Position numbers and translations under genes: made by a program. The notes under the pieces are model-generated. The model did no database searches. It was not told where the DNA came from and saw only the letters and a list, made by a program, of their open reading frames with translations. Of a stretch of DNA of 17,702 nucleotides, positions 1 through 7,657 are shown piece after piece (position 1 is the first letter of the stretch; each line of letters begins with the position of its first letter). Source of the DNA: an uncultured Chiayiivirga sp. (lineage in GTDB: Bacteria; Pseudomonadota; Gammaproteobacteria; Xanthomonadales; Xanthomonadaceae); NCBI GenBank assembly GCA_934525595.1, contig CAKSZJ010000035.1:1-17702 (forward strand), in the 5' to 3' direction.

Positions 1-329
1 TCGTATACGCCGGGCGGGGCCACTACTTCGATGTCCAGGCAATCGCCACGCTGGCGATGGCCGTAGGCGATCACGCCAAGCGGTTCCTGTGGGTCGCGGC
101 GTGCGAAGAAATCCGCCATTACCGTGCGCGCCACTTCGATCTTGCTCTTGCCGTCGTCCAGTTGGCCCCACATCGAGCCGGAAGCATCCAGGATCAGGAT
201 CGATACGTGATCAGACGGTTGCGCCACGCTGGCAGAGGCGGACAGAGCCAGGGCCAGCCCGATTGCGGGCAGGTGGAGGGGATGTCTGAAGCGGAAGGAC
301 GATGTCACGGGCAGGCTCCGGAAGCGCAT
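1..329 (-). CDS. Exported von Willebrand factor A (VWA) domain protein, 5' part only
   Basis: Reading the minus strand from the ATG at 329 gives at least 109 residues with no stop before the window edge, so the gene is cut by the window. Residues 1-37 look like a Sec signal peptide: an Arg-rich start, a hydrophobic stretch PAIGLALALSASASVA, and likely cleavage after SVA. The mature part begins with a VWA beta strand, HVSILILDASGSMWG. D48, S50 and S52 form the DxSxS metal-ion-dependent adhesion site. The following KIEVARTVMADFF and LGVIAYGHR also fit VWA domains. Such domains bind ligands through a divalent metal and act in the periplasm or at the surface; the partner is not visible here. The gene is divergent from the ECF sigma factor. 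No clear Shine-Dalgarno precedes the start, so the exact start is less certain than the family. Confidence 0.85.
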   Translation of the reverse strand, partial: MRFRSLPVTSSFRFRHPLHLPAIGLALALSASASVAQPSDHVSILILDASGSMWGQLDDGKSKIEVARTVMADFFARRDPQEPLGVIAYGHRQRGDCLDIEVVAPPGVY

Positions 330-364
330 GGGGATATCTGAACCAAACAAGGTCCGATGCCGGG

Positions 365-424
365 CGAGGACATGCGGGGTGGCACTCCGGGGACTTCGCG
401 CTGGTCAGGCCAGGAATGTCCTCG
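365..424. promoter_or_regulatory. Inverted repeat in the divergent VWA/ECF intergenic region
   Basis: CGAGGACAT at 365-373 is matched by its exact reverse complement ATGTCCTCG at 416-424, with 42 bases between. It lies in the 152-bp gap between two divergently transcribed genes, where both promoters must sit. A shared operator is possible, but a 9-bp repeat with a wide gap can occur by chance. I could not assign convincing -35/-10 boxes. Confidence 0.25.
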
Positions 425-481
425 TCGTGCGCGTTTTGCTGTCTGCGTGTCGCACCTGGCGATGCGCAGCGGGGATCCGGC

Positions 482-1084
482 ATGTGCCACACTTCCGGCA
501 TGAGCCTGGATTCATTGCCTATCCCCGCCGCCGCTTCGGACCAGGACCGTGCCCTGCTGCGCGAACTGATCGACGTGCTGTATGCGGATCTGCGCCAGAT
601 GGCCCATCGCGAGCGCTTTCGCCAACGCGCCGGTGCCACGTTGAACACTACGACACTGGTCAACGAAGCCTGGCTGAAACTCCAGCGCATGCCGGGTTGG
701 CGTGGCCGCAGGCATTTCCTGGGTACCGCAGCGCTGGCGATGCGCCATGTGCTGATCAACGACGCGCTCGCGCGCCGTGCCGAAAAGCGCAGCCAGGACA
801 TCGCCATGCTGCCGCTGGAGGAAGCACTCGACGTACCGGCCGGCAGCGACGAACAGCTCCTGCACATACACGATGCGGTCGAGAAACTGGCCGGGCTCAG
901 CCCGCGTCTGGCACAGGTGGTGGAGTGCCGTTACTTCGCCGGTTTCAGCGACGCACAGACCGCCGAGGCAATGGGCGTGACCACGCGCACGGTGCGGCGC
1001 GACTGGGCCAAGGCCCGCGCCTGGCTGTATTCGGAACTGGGCGAAGGTGAAGCGGCATCGATTGGCGAGCACATGGCGCCGTGA
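482..1084 (+). CDS. ECF-family RNA polymerase sigma factor (TIGR02999-like, Ser/Thr-kinase-linked)
   Basis: A 200-residue sigma factor of the extracytoplasmic-function class that would direct RNA polymerase to its own set of promoters. Region 2 is visible as LIDVLYADLRQMAHRERF, then LNTTTLVNEAWLKL and FLGTAALAMRHVLINDALAR. Region 4 has the helix-turn-helix LSPRLAQVVECRYFAGFSDAQ followed by MGVTTRTVRRDWAKARAWLY. The LVNEAWLKL signature is typical of the TIGR02999 branch, which is commonly paired with protein kinases. In place of the acidic DAED patch of classical ECF region 2.2 there are threonines (T56-T58 in this numbering). I chose the ATG at 482 because GGGGA at 471-475 lies 6-7 bases upstream; the ATG at 500 is an alternative with no visible Shine-Dalgarno. 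No anti-sigma gene is adjacent. The stop overlaps the kinase start (GTGA), indicating translational coupling. Confidence 0.9.
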   Translation: MCHTSGMSLDSLPIPAAASDQDRALLRELIDVLYADLRQMAHRERFRQRAGATLNTTTLVNEAWLKLQRMPGWRGRRHFLGTAALAMRHVLINDALARRAEKRSQDIAMLPLEEALDVPAGSDEQLLHIHDAVEKLAGLSPRLAQVVECRYFAGFSDAQTAEAMGVTTRTVRRDWAKARAWLYSELGEGEAASIGEHMAP

Positions 1085-3504
1085 GTGGTCCGAGTCAGGA
1101 AGCGATCCACTTCGCACGCATCGAGGCGTTGCTGGATGCGGCGCTGGACCTTCCCGAAGACGAGCGCAAGCACTGGCTGGATACGGCGTGTGCGAATGAT
1201 CCCGCGCTGCATGGCGAGGTGACGCGCCTGCTCGATGCGATGGCGCGTTCAGTCGGCTTTCTGGAAAACCCGGAAGATGCGGTGCCTGTATCCGATGACA
1301 TGAGCGGCCAGCGGCTGGGGCCGTGGCGATTGTTGCAGCCCACAGGGCAGGGAGGCACCGGCGAAGTGTGGCGGGCCGAGCGTGCCGATGGACGCTTCGA
1401 ACAGCAGGTCGCGGTGAAGCTGCTGCACCGCTGGCGCGAGGACACTTCGGCGCGGCTGGAACGCGAACAGGCCCTTTTGGCGCGGTTGGACCATCCCGGC
1501 ATCGCGCGGCTGATCGATGCCGGCAGCATGGCCGATGGCCGGCCCTACATGGTGATGGAATACATCGCAGGCCGCTCGCTGATCGAGCACTGCGAGCAGG
1601 GTGCGCTGCCGCTGGTGGCGCGTTTGGCCTTGTTCATCCAGGTCTGCGATGCGGTGGCCTACGCGCACCGTCATCTCGTGGTGCATTGCGACCTCAAGCC
1701 GCAGAACATCCTGCTGCGCCCGGATGGCCGGGTTGCTCTGCTGGATTTCGGCATCGCCCGATTGATTGACGTCGACCTGCGTGCGCCCACCGTTTCTGGC
1801 GCGGGCATCGCCCAGCTCACGCCGTGGTACGCGGCACCCGAACAATTGAGCGGTGCCGAGCCGACCACCTCTGCCGATGTCTATGCCCTGGGAGTGATCC
1901 TGCACGAACTGCTGACCGGGCAGTCGCCTTGGGGCAGCAAGGCTGGTTCGGGCGGCCTGGCGCTGCTGGAACGCACCCTCGTCGGGCCGCCGCCAGCGCC
2001 CAGCACGCAGGCGGGCACACCGTCGCAGGCCCGGCAATTGCGCGGCGATCTGGATGCCATCGTTGCCAGGGCCCTGCAGCCGGAACCCGATGCCCGTTAT
2101 GCCTCGGTCGAGGCTTTGCGCGACGACCTGGCCCGCCACCTTTCCCGGCAACCGGTGCATGCCCGCGGCGATGCGTTTTTCTATCGCCTGGGTTGCACCC
2201 TGCGACGTCACTGGTTGCTCGCCGGTGTTTCCTCGCTGCTGGTCCTCAGCGTGCTGGCCGGTAGCTTCAGCGTGATGTTGGCGCAGCGCCAGACCGAGCG
2301 CGAACGCGACGCGGCCCGCACCGAAGCCCTGCGCGCCAAGGGTGTGCGCGATGCGCTGGCACACATGTTCCGCGATGCCGGCCAGCGCAGCGACGCAGCC
2401 GGCGCATTGACCGCCAAGCAGATATTGCAACAGGCAGCGGCCCGCATCGACGCCCATTTCAGCGACGACCCGGCCACCGCCGCCCAGGTATTGCATGCAC
2501 TGGGCGAGTTGCACCTGTACATCAACGACTATGCCGCCGCCGAGCCGTTGCTGCGCAATTGGCTGGCACGGGAGTCGTTGGTCGACGATCCGGACATGGC
2601 GGCCGATGTGCGCTTTGCCCTGGCCGAAGCGTTGTTTCGAATGGGACAAGCCGCCGAGGCGGTGGACTTGTTGCATGCGGCGCAGTCTCATTGGCAGGGC
2701 TTGCCGCAGCGGCATGCGGAGCGCCTGTTGACCAGTCGCATGCTGCAATCGCAACTGGAGCGCCAGCGCGGCGAGATCGAACTGGGCATCCAGACGCTGG
2801 AGGCCAGCCTGCCGCAGCGTCTGCAACGCTCCGGCGAAGAGGATTTCGAAACCGCCGCCCTGCTCACCAACCTGGGCGCGGCCTATATCCAGGCTGGCCG
2901 CATCGATGAAGGCATCCAGACCTCGCAGCGCGCCATGCGGGTGTGGCGCAGCCTGCATCTGGAGGCAGGCAATGATGCGCTCAACACCCTCAACAACCTG
3001 GCTGCCGCCTACTTCCGGCGCGGTGAGTTGGAGCAGGCTGCTGACCATTTCGAGATGGCCCTGGCCATTCGTCGCGCCGCGTTCGGCCCATCTGCCGCAA
3101 CGGCCGCATTGATCGGAAACCAGGCACGGGTGTTGCAGGCGCGCGGCGACGTGTCGGCTGCGTTGGAACTGATCGAAGAAGCCGAGCCGATGGCCCTGAC
3201 GCATGCCGGCGATGCCAGTCCGCTGACGCTGTCTTTGCAGGTCACGCGAGCGGAGCTCCTGTTGTCATCCGGAGCCCATGCTCCGGCCAGCGAGGTGCTC
3301 GACTTGCTCGAAGCACGGGACGATGTGCCCGCATTGCTGCAACTTCGCCTCGCGCTGGGGCGGACCCGCCTGCTGCGCGACAGCGGCAACCTGTCCGCGG
3401 CATCGCAACATTTGCAATTCGCCCAGATCCTGGCCGACCGACTTGGACCACCCGCCCAGTCCTTGCGTACGCAAATCGATCAGATGGCCGCCTCGCTGCA
3501 GTGA
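1081..3504 (+). CDS. Membrane Ser/Thr protein kinase (PknB-like) with C-terminal TPR-type region
   Basis: An 807-residue kinase that probably phosphorylates the sigma factor encoded just upstream. Residues 1-60 form the helical leader common in this kinase family (IEALLDAALDLPEDERKHWL). The kinase domain spans about 79-355: glycine loop GQGGTGEV (89-96), ATP-binding K113, catalytic loop HCDLKPQN (202-209) with base D204, DFG at 222-224, and APE at 252-254. The Arg of the usual HRD is Cys, so this is a non-RD kinase. One transmembrane helix follows at about 379-401, then a periplasmic region of helical, TPR-like repeats (for example AALLTNLGAAYIQAGRIDEG and LNTLNNLAAAYFRRGELEQA). This is a one-pass receptor layout, with a cytoplasmic kinase and an extracytoplasmic repeat sensor. 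The GTG start is set by the 4-base overlap with the sigma gene. The input signal is unknown. Confidence 0.92.
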   Translation: MSGPSQEAIHFARIEALLDAALDLPEDERKHWLDTACANDPALHGEVTRLLDAMARSVGFLENPEDAVPVSDDMSGQRLGPWRLLQPTGQGGTGEVWRAERADGRFEQQVAVKLLHRWREDTSARLEREQALLARLDHPGIARLIDAGSMADGRPYMVMEYIAGRSLIEHCEQGALPLVARLALFIQVCDAVAYAHRHLVVHCDLKPQNILLRPDGRVALLDFGIARLIDVDLRAPTVSGAGIAQLTPWYAAPEQLSGAEPTTSADVYALGVILHELLTGQSPWGSKAGSGGLALLERTLVGPPPAPSTQAGTPSQARQLRGDLDAIVARALQPEPDARYASVEALRDDLARHLSRQPVHARGDAFFYRLGCTLRRHWLLAGVSSLLVLSVLAGSFSVMLAQRQTERERDAARTEALRAKGVRDALAHMFRDAGQRSDAAGALTAKQILQQAAARIDAHFSDDPATAAQVLHALGELHLYINDYAAAEPLLRNWLARESLVDDPDMAADVRFALAEALFRMGQAAEAVDLLHAAQSHWQGLPQRHAERLLTSRMLQSQLERQRGEIELGIQTLEASLPQRLQRSGEEDFETAALLTNLGAAYIQAGRIDEGIQTSQRAMRVWRSLHLEAGNDALNTLNNLAAAYFRRGELEQAADHFEMALAIRRAAFGPSAATAALIGNQARVLQARGDVSAALELIEEAEPMALTHAGDASPLTLSLQVTRAELLLSSGAHAPASEVLDLLEARDDVPALLQLRLALGRTRLLRDSGNLSAASQHLQFAQILADRLGPPAQSLRTQIDQMAASLQ

Positions 3505-3522
3505 CGCGCGAATGGGCCGCCT

Positions 3523-4155
3523 TCAGATCAATCTCCAGGAAATCGCCTTCAACGCGGCCTGGGTGCGGTCGCGGGCATCGAGTTTGGCGAGGATTTCCGA
3601 GACGTAGTTCTTCACCGTGCCTTCGGCCAGGAACAGGGCACGAGCGATCTCGCGGTTGGCGTAGCCGCCGGCCATCAGGCGGAGGATGGCGATTTCGCGC
3701 TCGCTCAGCGCTGGTGCGTCGCGTCCGGGCAGGCTGGCGTCCGGCGTGGTGACACTGGTTGGCTGCGGCTGGAACACGCGACCACCACGGGCCAGCGCGA
3801 AGATCGCATCGATCAACTGTTCCGGGCGGGTGTTCTTCAGCATGAAGCCCTGCGCGCCGGTCTCGATGGCGCGGTCGCACAAGGCATTGTCGTCGAAGGT
3901 GGTCAAGAGCAGCACCGGCGTCGGGTTGCCGCGCCGACGCAGTTCGGCCAGCGCGGAAAACCCGTCGCGCGCCGGCATGCGGATATCCATCACCACGACT
4001 TCCGGCGAGGCGGCATCGATACCGACCAGCAGGCCGTCGCCATCGCGCGCTTCCAGCACCACTTTCACCCGGCCCGAGAGGGCGAGCAGGCTCTTGACGC
4101 CTTCGCGCACCAGATCCTGGTCGTCGACGAGGGCAATGCTGACGATCTCGTTCAT
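3523..4155 (-). CDS. NarL/FixJ-family response regulator (REC + LuxR-type HTH)
   Basis: A 210-residue DNA-binding response regulator. The receiver domain (5-120) has the acidic pair D11/D12, phospho-acceptor D57 in VVMDIRMP, T85 in LLLTTF and K107 in GFMLKN, so all switch residues are present. The LuxR-type helix-turn-helix occupies about 150-205: LSEREIAILRLMAGGYANRE, then EGTVKNYVSEILAKL. The start ATG at 4155 overlaps the stop of the histidine kinase gene (ATGA), so the two are translated as a coupled pair. The longer frame upstream of this ATG is just the kinase gene read out of frame. It converges with the Ser/Thr kinase gene with only 18 bp between stops and no visible terminator hairpin there. 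Target genes are not known; DesR/LiaR-like regulators often control nearby transport or membrane-stress genes, but none is adjacent here. Confidence 0.93.
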   Translation of the reverse strand: MNEIVSIALVDDQDLVREGVKSLLALSGRVKVVLEARDGDGLLVGIDAASPEVVVMDIRMPARDGFSALAELRRRGNPTPVLLLTTFDDNALCDRAIETGAQGFMLKNTRPEQLIDAIFALARGGRVFQPQPTSVTTPDASLPGRDAPALSEREIAILRLMAGGYANREIARALFLAEGTVKNYVSEILAKLDARDRTQAALKAISWRLI

Positions 4156-5327
4156 GACTGGGATACGCCTCGTGCGGGCAGCCGGACATGCAGGCGAAAG
4201 CCGTGCCCCGGTACGCTGTCGATGAAAAGCTGACCGTCGCATTCGGCCAGTCGCTCGCGCATGCCGGTGAGGCCGTGGCCTTCGCGAGGCGTGGCACAGC
4301 CGTGGCCGTTGTCTTCGATGTACAGGTCGAGGGTGCCGTCGGCCTCGCGCAACGTCACCCGCACGCGTCGCGCGCGACCGTGGCGCACGGCATTGGTCAG
4401 CGCCTCCTGCACCAGGCGCAGCAGGGCATCGGCGCGATCGACGTCGTCGAGCTGCAGTGTCGGCGGAAGATCAAGCATGACCTCGATGCCGGGAAAGCCA
4501 CCGCAGGCCGTCGCCAGCAGATCGGTCACGGCGACGCCGTCGTGGCGGCGCAACTGGCCGACCACGGCACGGATGTCGTCGAGCAGGCGATCGGCCAGTT
4601 CGCTTGCGGCAGTGAGGCGCTGGTGGCGAGCGGTTGCGTCGGGCAGGCGCTGGGCCAGTTCCAGGTGCAGCTTGAGGCCGGTCAGTGCATGGCCGGCGAC
4701 ATCATGCAATTCGCGTGAAAGTCGCAACCGTTCGCCGTTGCGCACGCCTTCGGCGAGCAAGCCGCGCGTCGCCAGCAAGTGCGCGTTGACTGCGGCCAGT
4801 TCCTCGTTGGCACGTCCGGCGCGGAAAGCGAAATGTGCGGTAAGCCAGGCGAACCACTGGAAGCTGGCATACAGCGCGGTGGAAAACACCGCACGCGGTT
4901 GCTGATGGACGTGCTGCAACAGCCACCATAGCGCCAGATCGACGCAGAGCATCAGCGCGGCGGCGCGCAGCGGGGTGGTGCGATCGGGCAGTTGGGCGGC
5001 GATCAGGATCAGCAGGATCGGATTGAAGCCGTCGAAGATCAGGTACAGGTTGCCCAGCGCAGCCAGAAATTGTGCGGCAATGGCGGCCTTGCTCCAGAAC
5101 CCGCGGCTGTCCAGCAGGGTATTGGCGAGGAAACCGCCGAAGAACAGCACCAACGTCACGACGCAGGCTGCGTAGCGACCCGTGTCCATGATGCGTCCAG
5201 GCTCGATCTGGTTGGCCGCGATCAGCACGATGAGTCCGTAACCGAGCAGATTCAGCGGCGCGATCATGCGCCGGTGGGCCGGTGCGATGCGGGGCGGGAA
5301 CGACGAGGTTGGGGCGCTGGCGACCAT
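4152..5327 (-). CDS. DesK/NarX-type sensor histidine kinase (HisKA_3 + HATPase_c), multi-pass membrane
   Basis: A 391-residue sensor kinase that would phosphorylate the response regulator encoded immediately downstream. The N-terminal third (about 22-168) is hydrophobic with five or so membrane spans (for example LNLLGYGLIVLIAAN, VVTLVLFFGGFLANTLL and PILLILIAAQL) and no sizeable periplasmic loop, so it probably senses within the membrane. The HisKA_3 box is LRLSRELHDVAGHALTGLKL with phospho-acceptor H208. The ATPase domain has the N box QEALTNAVRHG (N312), the G1 box DNGHG (339-343) and G2 GHGLTGMRERL (350-360). The ATG at 5327 gives a compact protein beginning shortly before the first span. 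No Shine-Dalgarno is obvious, and starts at 5354 or further upstream cannot be excluded. The gene is divergent from the DUF2141 gene. Confidence 0.92.
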   Translation of the reverse strand: MVASAPTSSFPPRIAPAHRRMIAPLNLLGYGLIVLIAANQIEPGRIMDTGRYAACVVTLVLFFGGFLANTLLDSRGFWSKAAIAAQFLAALGNLYLIFDGFNPILLILIAAQLPDRTTPLRAAALMLCVDLALWWLLQHVHQQPRAVFSTALYASFQWFAWLTAHFAFRAGRANEELAAVNAHLLATRGLLAEGVRNGERLRLSRELHDVAGHALTGLKLHLELAQRLPDATARHQRLTAASELADRLLDDIRAVVGQLRRHDGVAVTDLLATACGGFPGIEVMLDLPPTLQLDDVDRADALLRLVQEALTNAVRHGRARRVRVTLREADGTLDLYIEDNGHGCATPREGHGLTGMRERLAECDGQLFIDSVPGHGFRLHVRLPARGVSQS

Positions 5328-5476
5328 GGAGGGAGTGTATGCGCGCCCGGGCATGGTGGAGCCGTGCTGGCCGCACAAGGTGACTTTCGGCACCCGCTGC
5401 GGTGACGGCGGGCACCTGATCGCATGGCGCGGCACCGCGACACTGGCTCCCCCCGCTACTGCACGAGGATTCCGCC

Positions 5477-5896
5477 ATGAAGCGTCATGCGTTGTGTTTG
5501 TTCGTCCTGTCCTGTCTGGGTGTCGCGTCGGCGATGGCTGCCGATCTCGATGTCCGCCTCAGCGGCGTCGCCAGCGCCAACGGTCATGTGCTGGTGGCGC
5601 TGTACGACTCCGAGGACGGCTGGGACGGCCGCGCCCGCTCGCACGCCGCGCAGAAGATTGCCGCCACCGAGGGCGCGATCGAGCTGCGCTTCGCCGATCT
5701 GGTGCCGGGTCGCTACGGCGTGCTGGTGCTGCACGACGAGAACGACAACGGCAAGCTCGATACCAATCTGCTCGGCATCCCGCGCGAGGGCTACGGCTTC
5801 AGCAACAATCCGAGACTCATGCGTCGGGCAAAGTTCGAGGAAGTCGCGTTCGGGGTGCCGGAGGAGGGAGTCGGCATCGTGGTGGAGATGCGTTGA
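5477..5896 (+). CDS. Secreted DUF2141 family protein
   Basis: A 139-residue protein with a clear Sec signal peptide (MKRHALCLFVLSCLGVASAM-AA, cleavage near residue 22). The mature part matches the DUF2141 pattern: an N-terminal beta strand, GHVLVALYDSEDGW (36-49), then LVPGRYGVLVLHDENDNGKL (75-94), then LLGIPREGYGFSNN (98-111). The D87-D95 stretch DENDNGKLD resembles a DxNxDGxxD calcium-binding loop, which is a conserved feature of the family. The biochemical function of DUF2141 is not established. The Shine-Dalgarno GAGGA sits about 9 bases before the ATG. The TGA overlaps the ATG of the carotenoid oxygenase gene by one base (TGATG), so the two are almost certainly one operon. Both products are predicted to be exported. 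Confidence 0.9.
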   Translation: MKRHALCLFVLSCLGVASAMAADLDVRLSGVASANGHVLVALYDSEDGWDGRARSHAAQKIAATEGAIELRFADLVPGRYGVLVLHDENDNGKLDTNLLGIPREGYGFSNNPRLMRRAKFEEVAFGVPEEGVGIVVEMR

Positions 5897-7407
5897 TGCG
5901 CCGTCGTGACGTGCTTCGCGGGCTGCTGGCAACGGCCTCTGCCGGGCTGGTTCCCGCGGGCCTGCTGCGTGCGGCGGAATGCGATCCATTGCACGAGGCG
6001 TTCCATGCCGCACTGGCCGGTCACGACTGGCTGCTCGGTTGGCAGGGTTTCGACGGCGAGGCGCTGGCCGAACGCACGCTACGCTGGGAAGGCAGGCCGC
6101 CGGCGGGGCTTTCCGGCACGCTCTATCGCAACGGCCCGGCACGTTTCGAGCGCGCCGGCCAGCGCTATCGACACTGGTTCGACGGCGACGGCCTGGTGCA
6201 GGCGTGGCGGTTGCGCGATGGTGCGCTGACGCATCGCGCGCGCATGGTCGCTACGCCCAAATTCGTGGCCGAGCAGGCTGCCGGGCGGTTCCTGCGAACG
6301 ACAGCCGGTACCGTCATCGACGATGCCGAAGCGGTGCACGGCAACGATGATCTCAATGTCGCCAACACATCCGTGCTGCATCACGCGGGCCGCATGTACG
6401 CCTTGTGGGAAGGTGGCTCGGCTTGGGAGCTCGATGCCGAAACATTGCACGCACGCGGTCCACGCCAGTGGGGCAACGCGGAATTCGCCGGTTTGCCGTT
6501 TTCCGCCCATCCGCTGCGCGACGTCGATGGCAGTCTGTGGAACGTCGGATTGGCGGCCTATGCGCCCACGCCGACGCTGCTGGTCTGGCGCATCGATGCG
6601 GCTGGCGAACACGCCACCGTTGCCCCGATCACGCTGGAGAAGCGGGGTTACCTGCACAGCTTCGTGCAGACTCGCCGCCATCTGGTGTTCGTGCTGGCGC
6701 CGTGGCTGTACCGGCCCGAGGCGGATGGTGCGTTCTTCGAGCGCATGCACTGGACGCCGGAGGCTGGCTGCGAAGTCATTGTCGTCGCCAAGGATGCGCT
6801 TGACCGCCCGCGCCGGTATCACCTGTCGGCGGGCTTGGCCTTTCACCACACCGATGCGCATGAAGAGGCTGACTGCATCGCGTTGCATGCCTGCTGGCAC
6901 GCCGACGGTGCGGCGCTGATCGACAGTCTGAGCGCACCGATGCGCGGTGAAGCACGCCCCTTGCCAGCCAGCGGACCACTGGCGCGGATCGAACTGCCGC
7001 TGGACGCAGGCGAAGCGCGATTGTCGCAGGCTGGGCCGGATCGCACCGAGTTCCCCGTCTGGGACACACGCCACCACGATTCAGGCGGTCGCTGCTGGTT
7101 CACTGCGCGCAGCGATCTGCGTGCGCCGTATCTGGACAGCGTGCTGGCGTGGGATGCGCGCCGCGATCGCGTGGATCGTTTCGTCTACGGTTCGGACTGG
7201 CTGGTGGAGGAGCACCTGTTCGTGCCGCGTACACCCGATGCACCGCGTGACCGGGGTTGGCTTGTCGGCACGGCATTGCACCTGCCAAGCCGCCGCCTGT
7301 GCCTGTCGGTGTTCGACGCCGCCCGCATCGCGGATGGCCCACGCTGCCGCGCCTTTCTCCCCCAATGGCTGCCGTTGGGATTTCACGGCAGCTTCGTCAT
7401 GGCGTGA
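5896..7407 (+). CDS. Carotenoid oxygenase family protein (RPE65/CCD family) with Tat-like signal
   Basis: A 503-residue member of the non-heme iron dioxygenases that cleave double bonds in carotenoids, apocarotenoids or stilbenes. All four iron-binding histidines can be placed: H205 in SAHPLRDVDG, H254 in YLHSFVQT, H317 in FHHTDAHEE and H497 in GFHGSFV. The N-terminal family motif is present as GTLYRNGPARF and HWFDGDGLV, and NDDLNVANTSVL also matches the family. Length is normal for the family. Residues 1-27 (MRRRDVLRGLLATASAGLVP...) form a twin-arginine-like signal peptide, so the folded enzyme is probably exported to the periplasm, unlike many cytosolic homologs. It is translationally coupled to the DUF2141 gene. 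The substrate cannot be read from the sequence, and no carotenoid biosynthesis genes are in the window. Confidence 0.92.
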   Translation: MRRRDVLRGLLATASAGLVPAGLLRAAECDPLHEAFHAALAGHDWLLGWQGFDGEALAERTLRWEGRPPAGLSGTLYRNGPARFERAGQRYRHWFDGDGLVQAWRLRDGALTHRARMVATPKFVAEQAAGRFLRTTAGTVIDDAEAVHGNDDLNVANTSVLHHAGRMYALWEGGSAWELDAETLHARGPRQWGNAEFAGLPFSAHPLRDVDGSLWNVGLAAYAPTPTLLVWRIDAAGEHATVAPITLEKRGYLHSFVQTRRHLVFVLAPWLYRPEADGAFFERMHWTPEAGCEVIVVAKDALDRPRRYHLSAGLAFHHTDAHEEADCIALHACWHADGAALIDSLSAPMRGEARPLPASGPLARIELPLDAGEARLSQAGPDRTEFPVWDTRHHDSGGRCWFTARSDLRAPYLDSVLAWDARRDRVDRFVYGSDWLVEEHLFVPRTPDAPRDRGWLVGTALHLPSRRLCLSVFDAARIADGPRCRAFLPQWLPLGFHGSFVMA

Positions 7408-7419
7408 TCACCGATGACG

Positions 7420-7438
7420 CTTCCGCAGCGGGAGTTTT
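7420..7438 (+). terminator. Weak rho-independent terminator candidate after the carotenoid oxygenase gene
   Basis: CTTCCG and CGGGAG (one T-G wobble) can form a 6-bp stem with a CAG loop, followed directly by TTTT at 7435-7438. It starts 12 bases after the stop codon. The stem is short, so it may be only a partial terminator. Confidence 0.4.
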
Positions 7439-7587
7439 GAGGTTGTGCTGCTGCTGGACGCGTTGATGGCCCGGGTGGCTGTGTCTTTCGCGAACAGGCG
7501 CGGCTGGTGCAGTGCCGCAAGGCAGAATTGCTCGTTTCAGCTCGCCATCGTTGGCGTTGAACGGGTAATACCCCGCACTCATTGGTT

Positions 7588-7627
7588 GTATGCCAGTCAT
7601 GGTATGCACAAGAAAGTATGTATACTT
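7588..7627 (+). promoter_or_regulatory. vapBC promoter with palindromic operator and phased GTATG repeats
   Basis: AAGTATGTATACTT (7614-7627) is an inverted repeat with 6-bp arms AAGTAT/ATACTT around GT. It contains TATACT (7621-7626), a 5-of-6 match to the -10 consensus. The -35 region is weak (ATGGTA at 7599-7604, 16-bp spacer). GTATG occurs at 7588, 7602 and 7616, exactly 14 bases apart. This is the expected arrangement for an autoregulated toxin-antitoxin operon, in which AbrB-type antitoxin, with or without toxin, covers the -10 box. The start of vapB is 31 bases further on. Confidence 0.6.
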
Positions 7628-7657
7628 CATTCCGATTATTCCTGTCGGAGTGGCGTC

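Noticed and set aside
302..481. Upstream extension of the sigma factor
   Set aside because: It would overlap the VWA gene start on the other strand and leave no divergent promoter. The translation has no sigma-factor similarity.
7405..7590. A ~60-codon minus-strand ORF between the carotenoid oxygenase and vapB (starting MSAGYYPFNANDGELKRAIL)
   Set aside because: The first 20 or so residues look protein-like, but there is no Shine-Dalgarno, the rest is low quality, and it ends inside the oxygenase gene. It could be a remnant, but I cannot support it.
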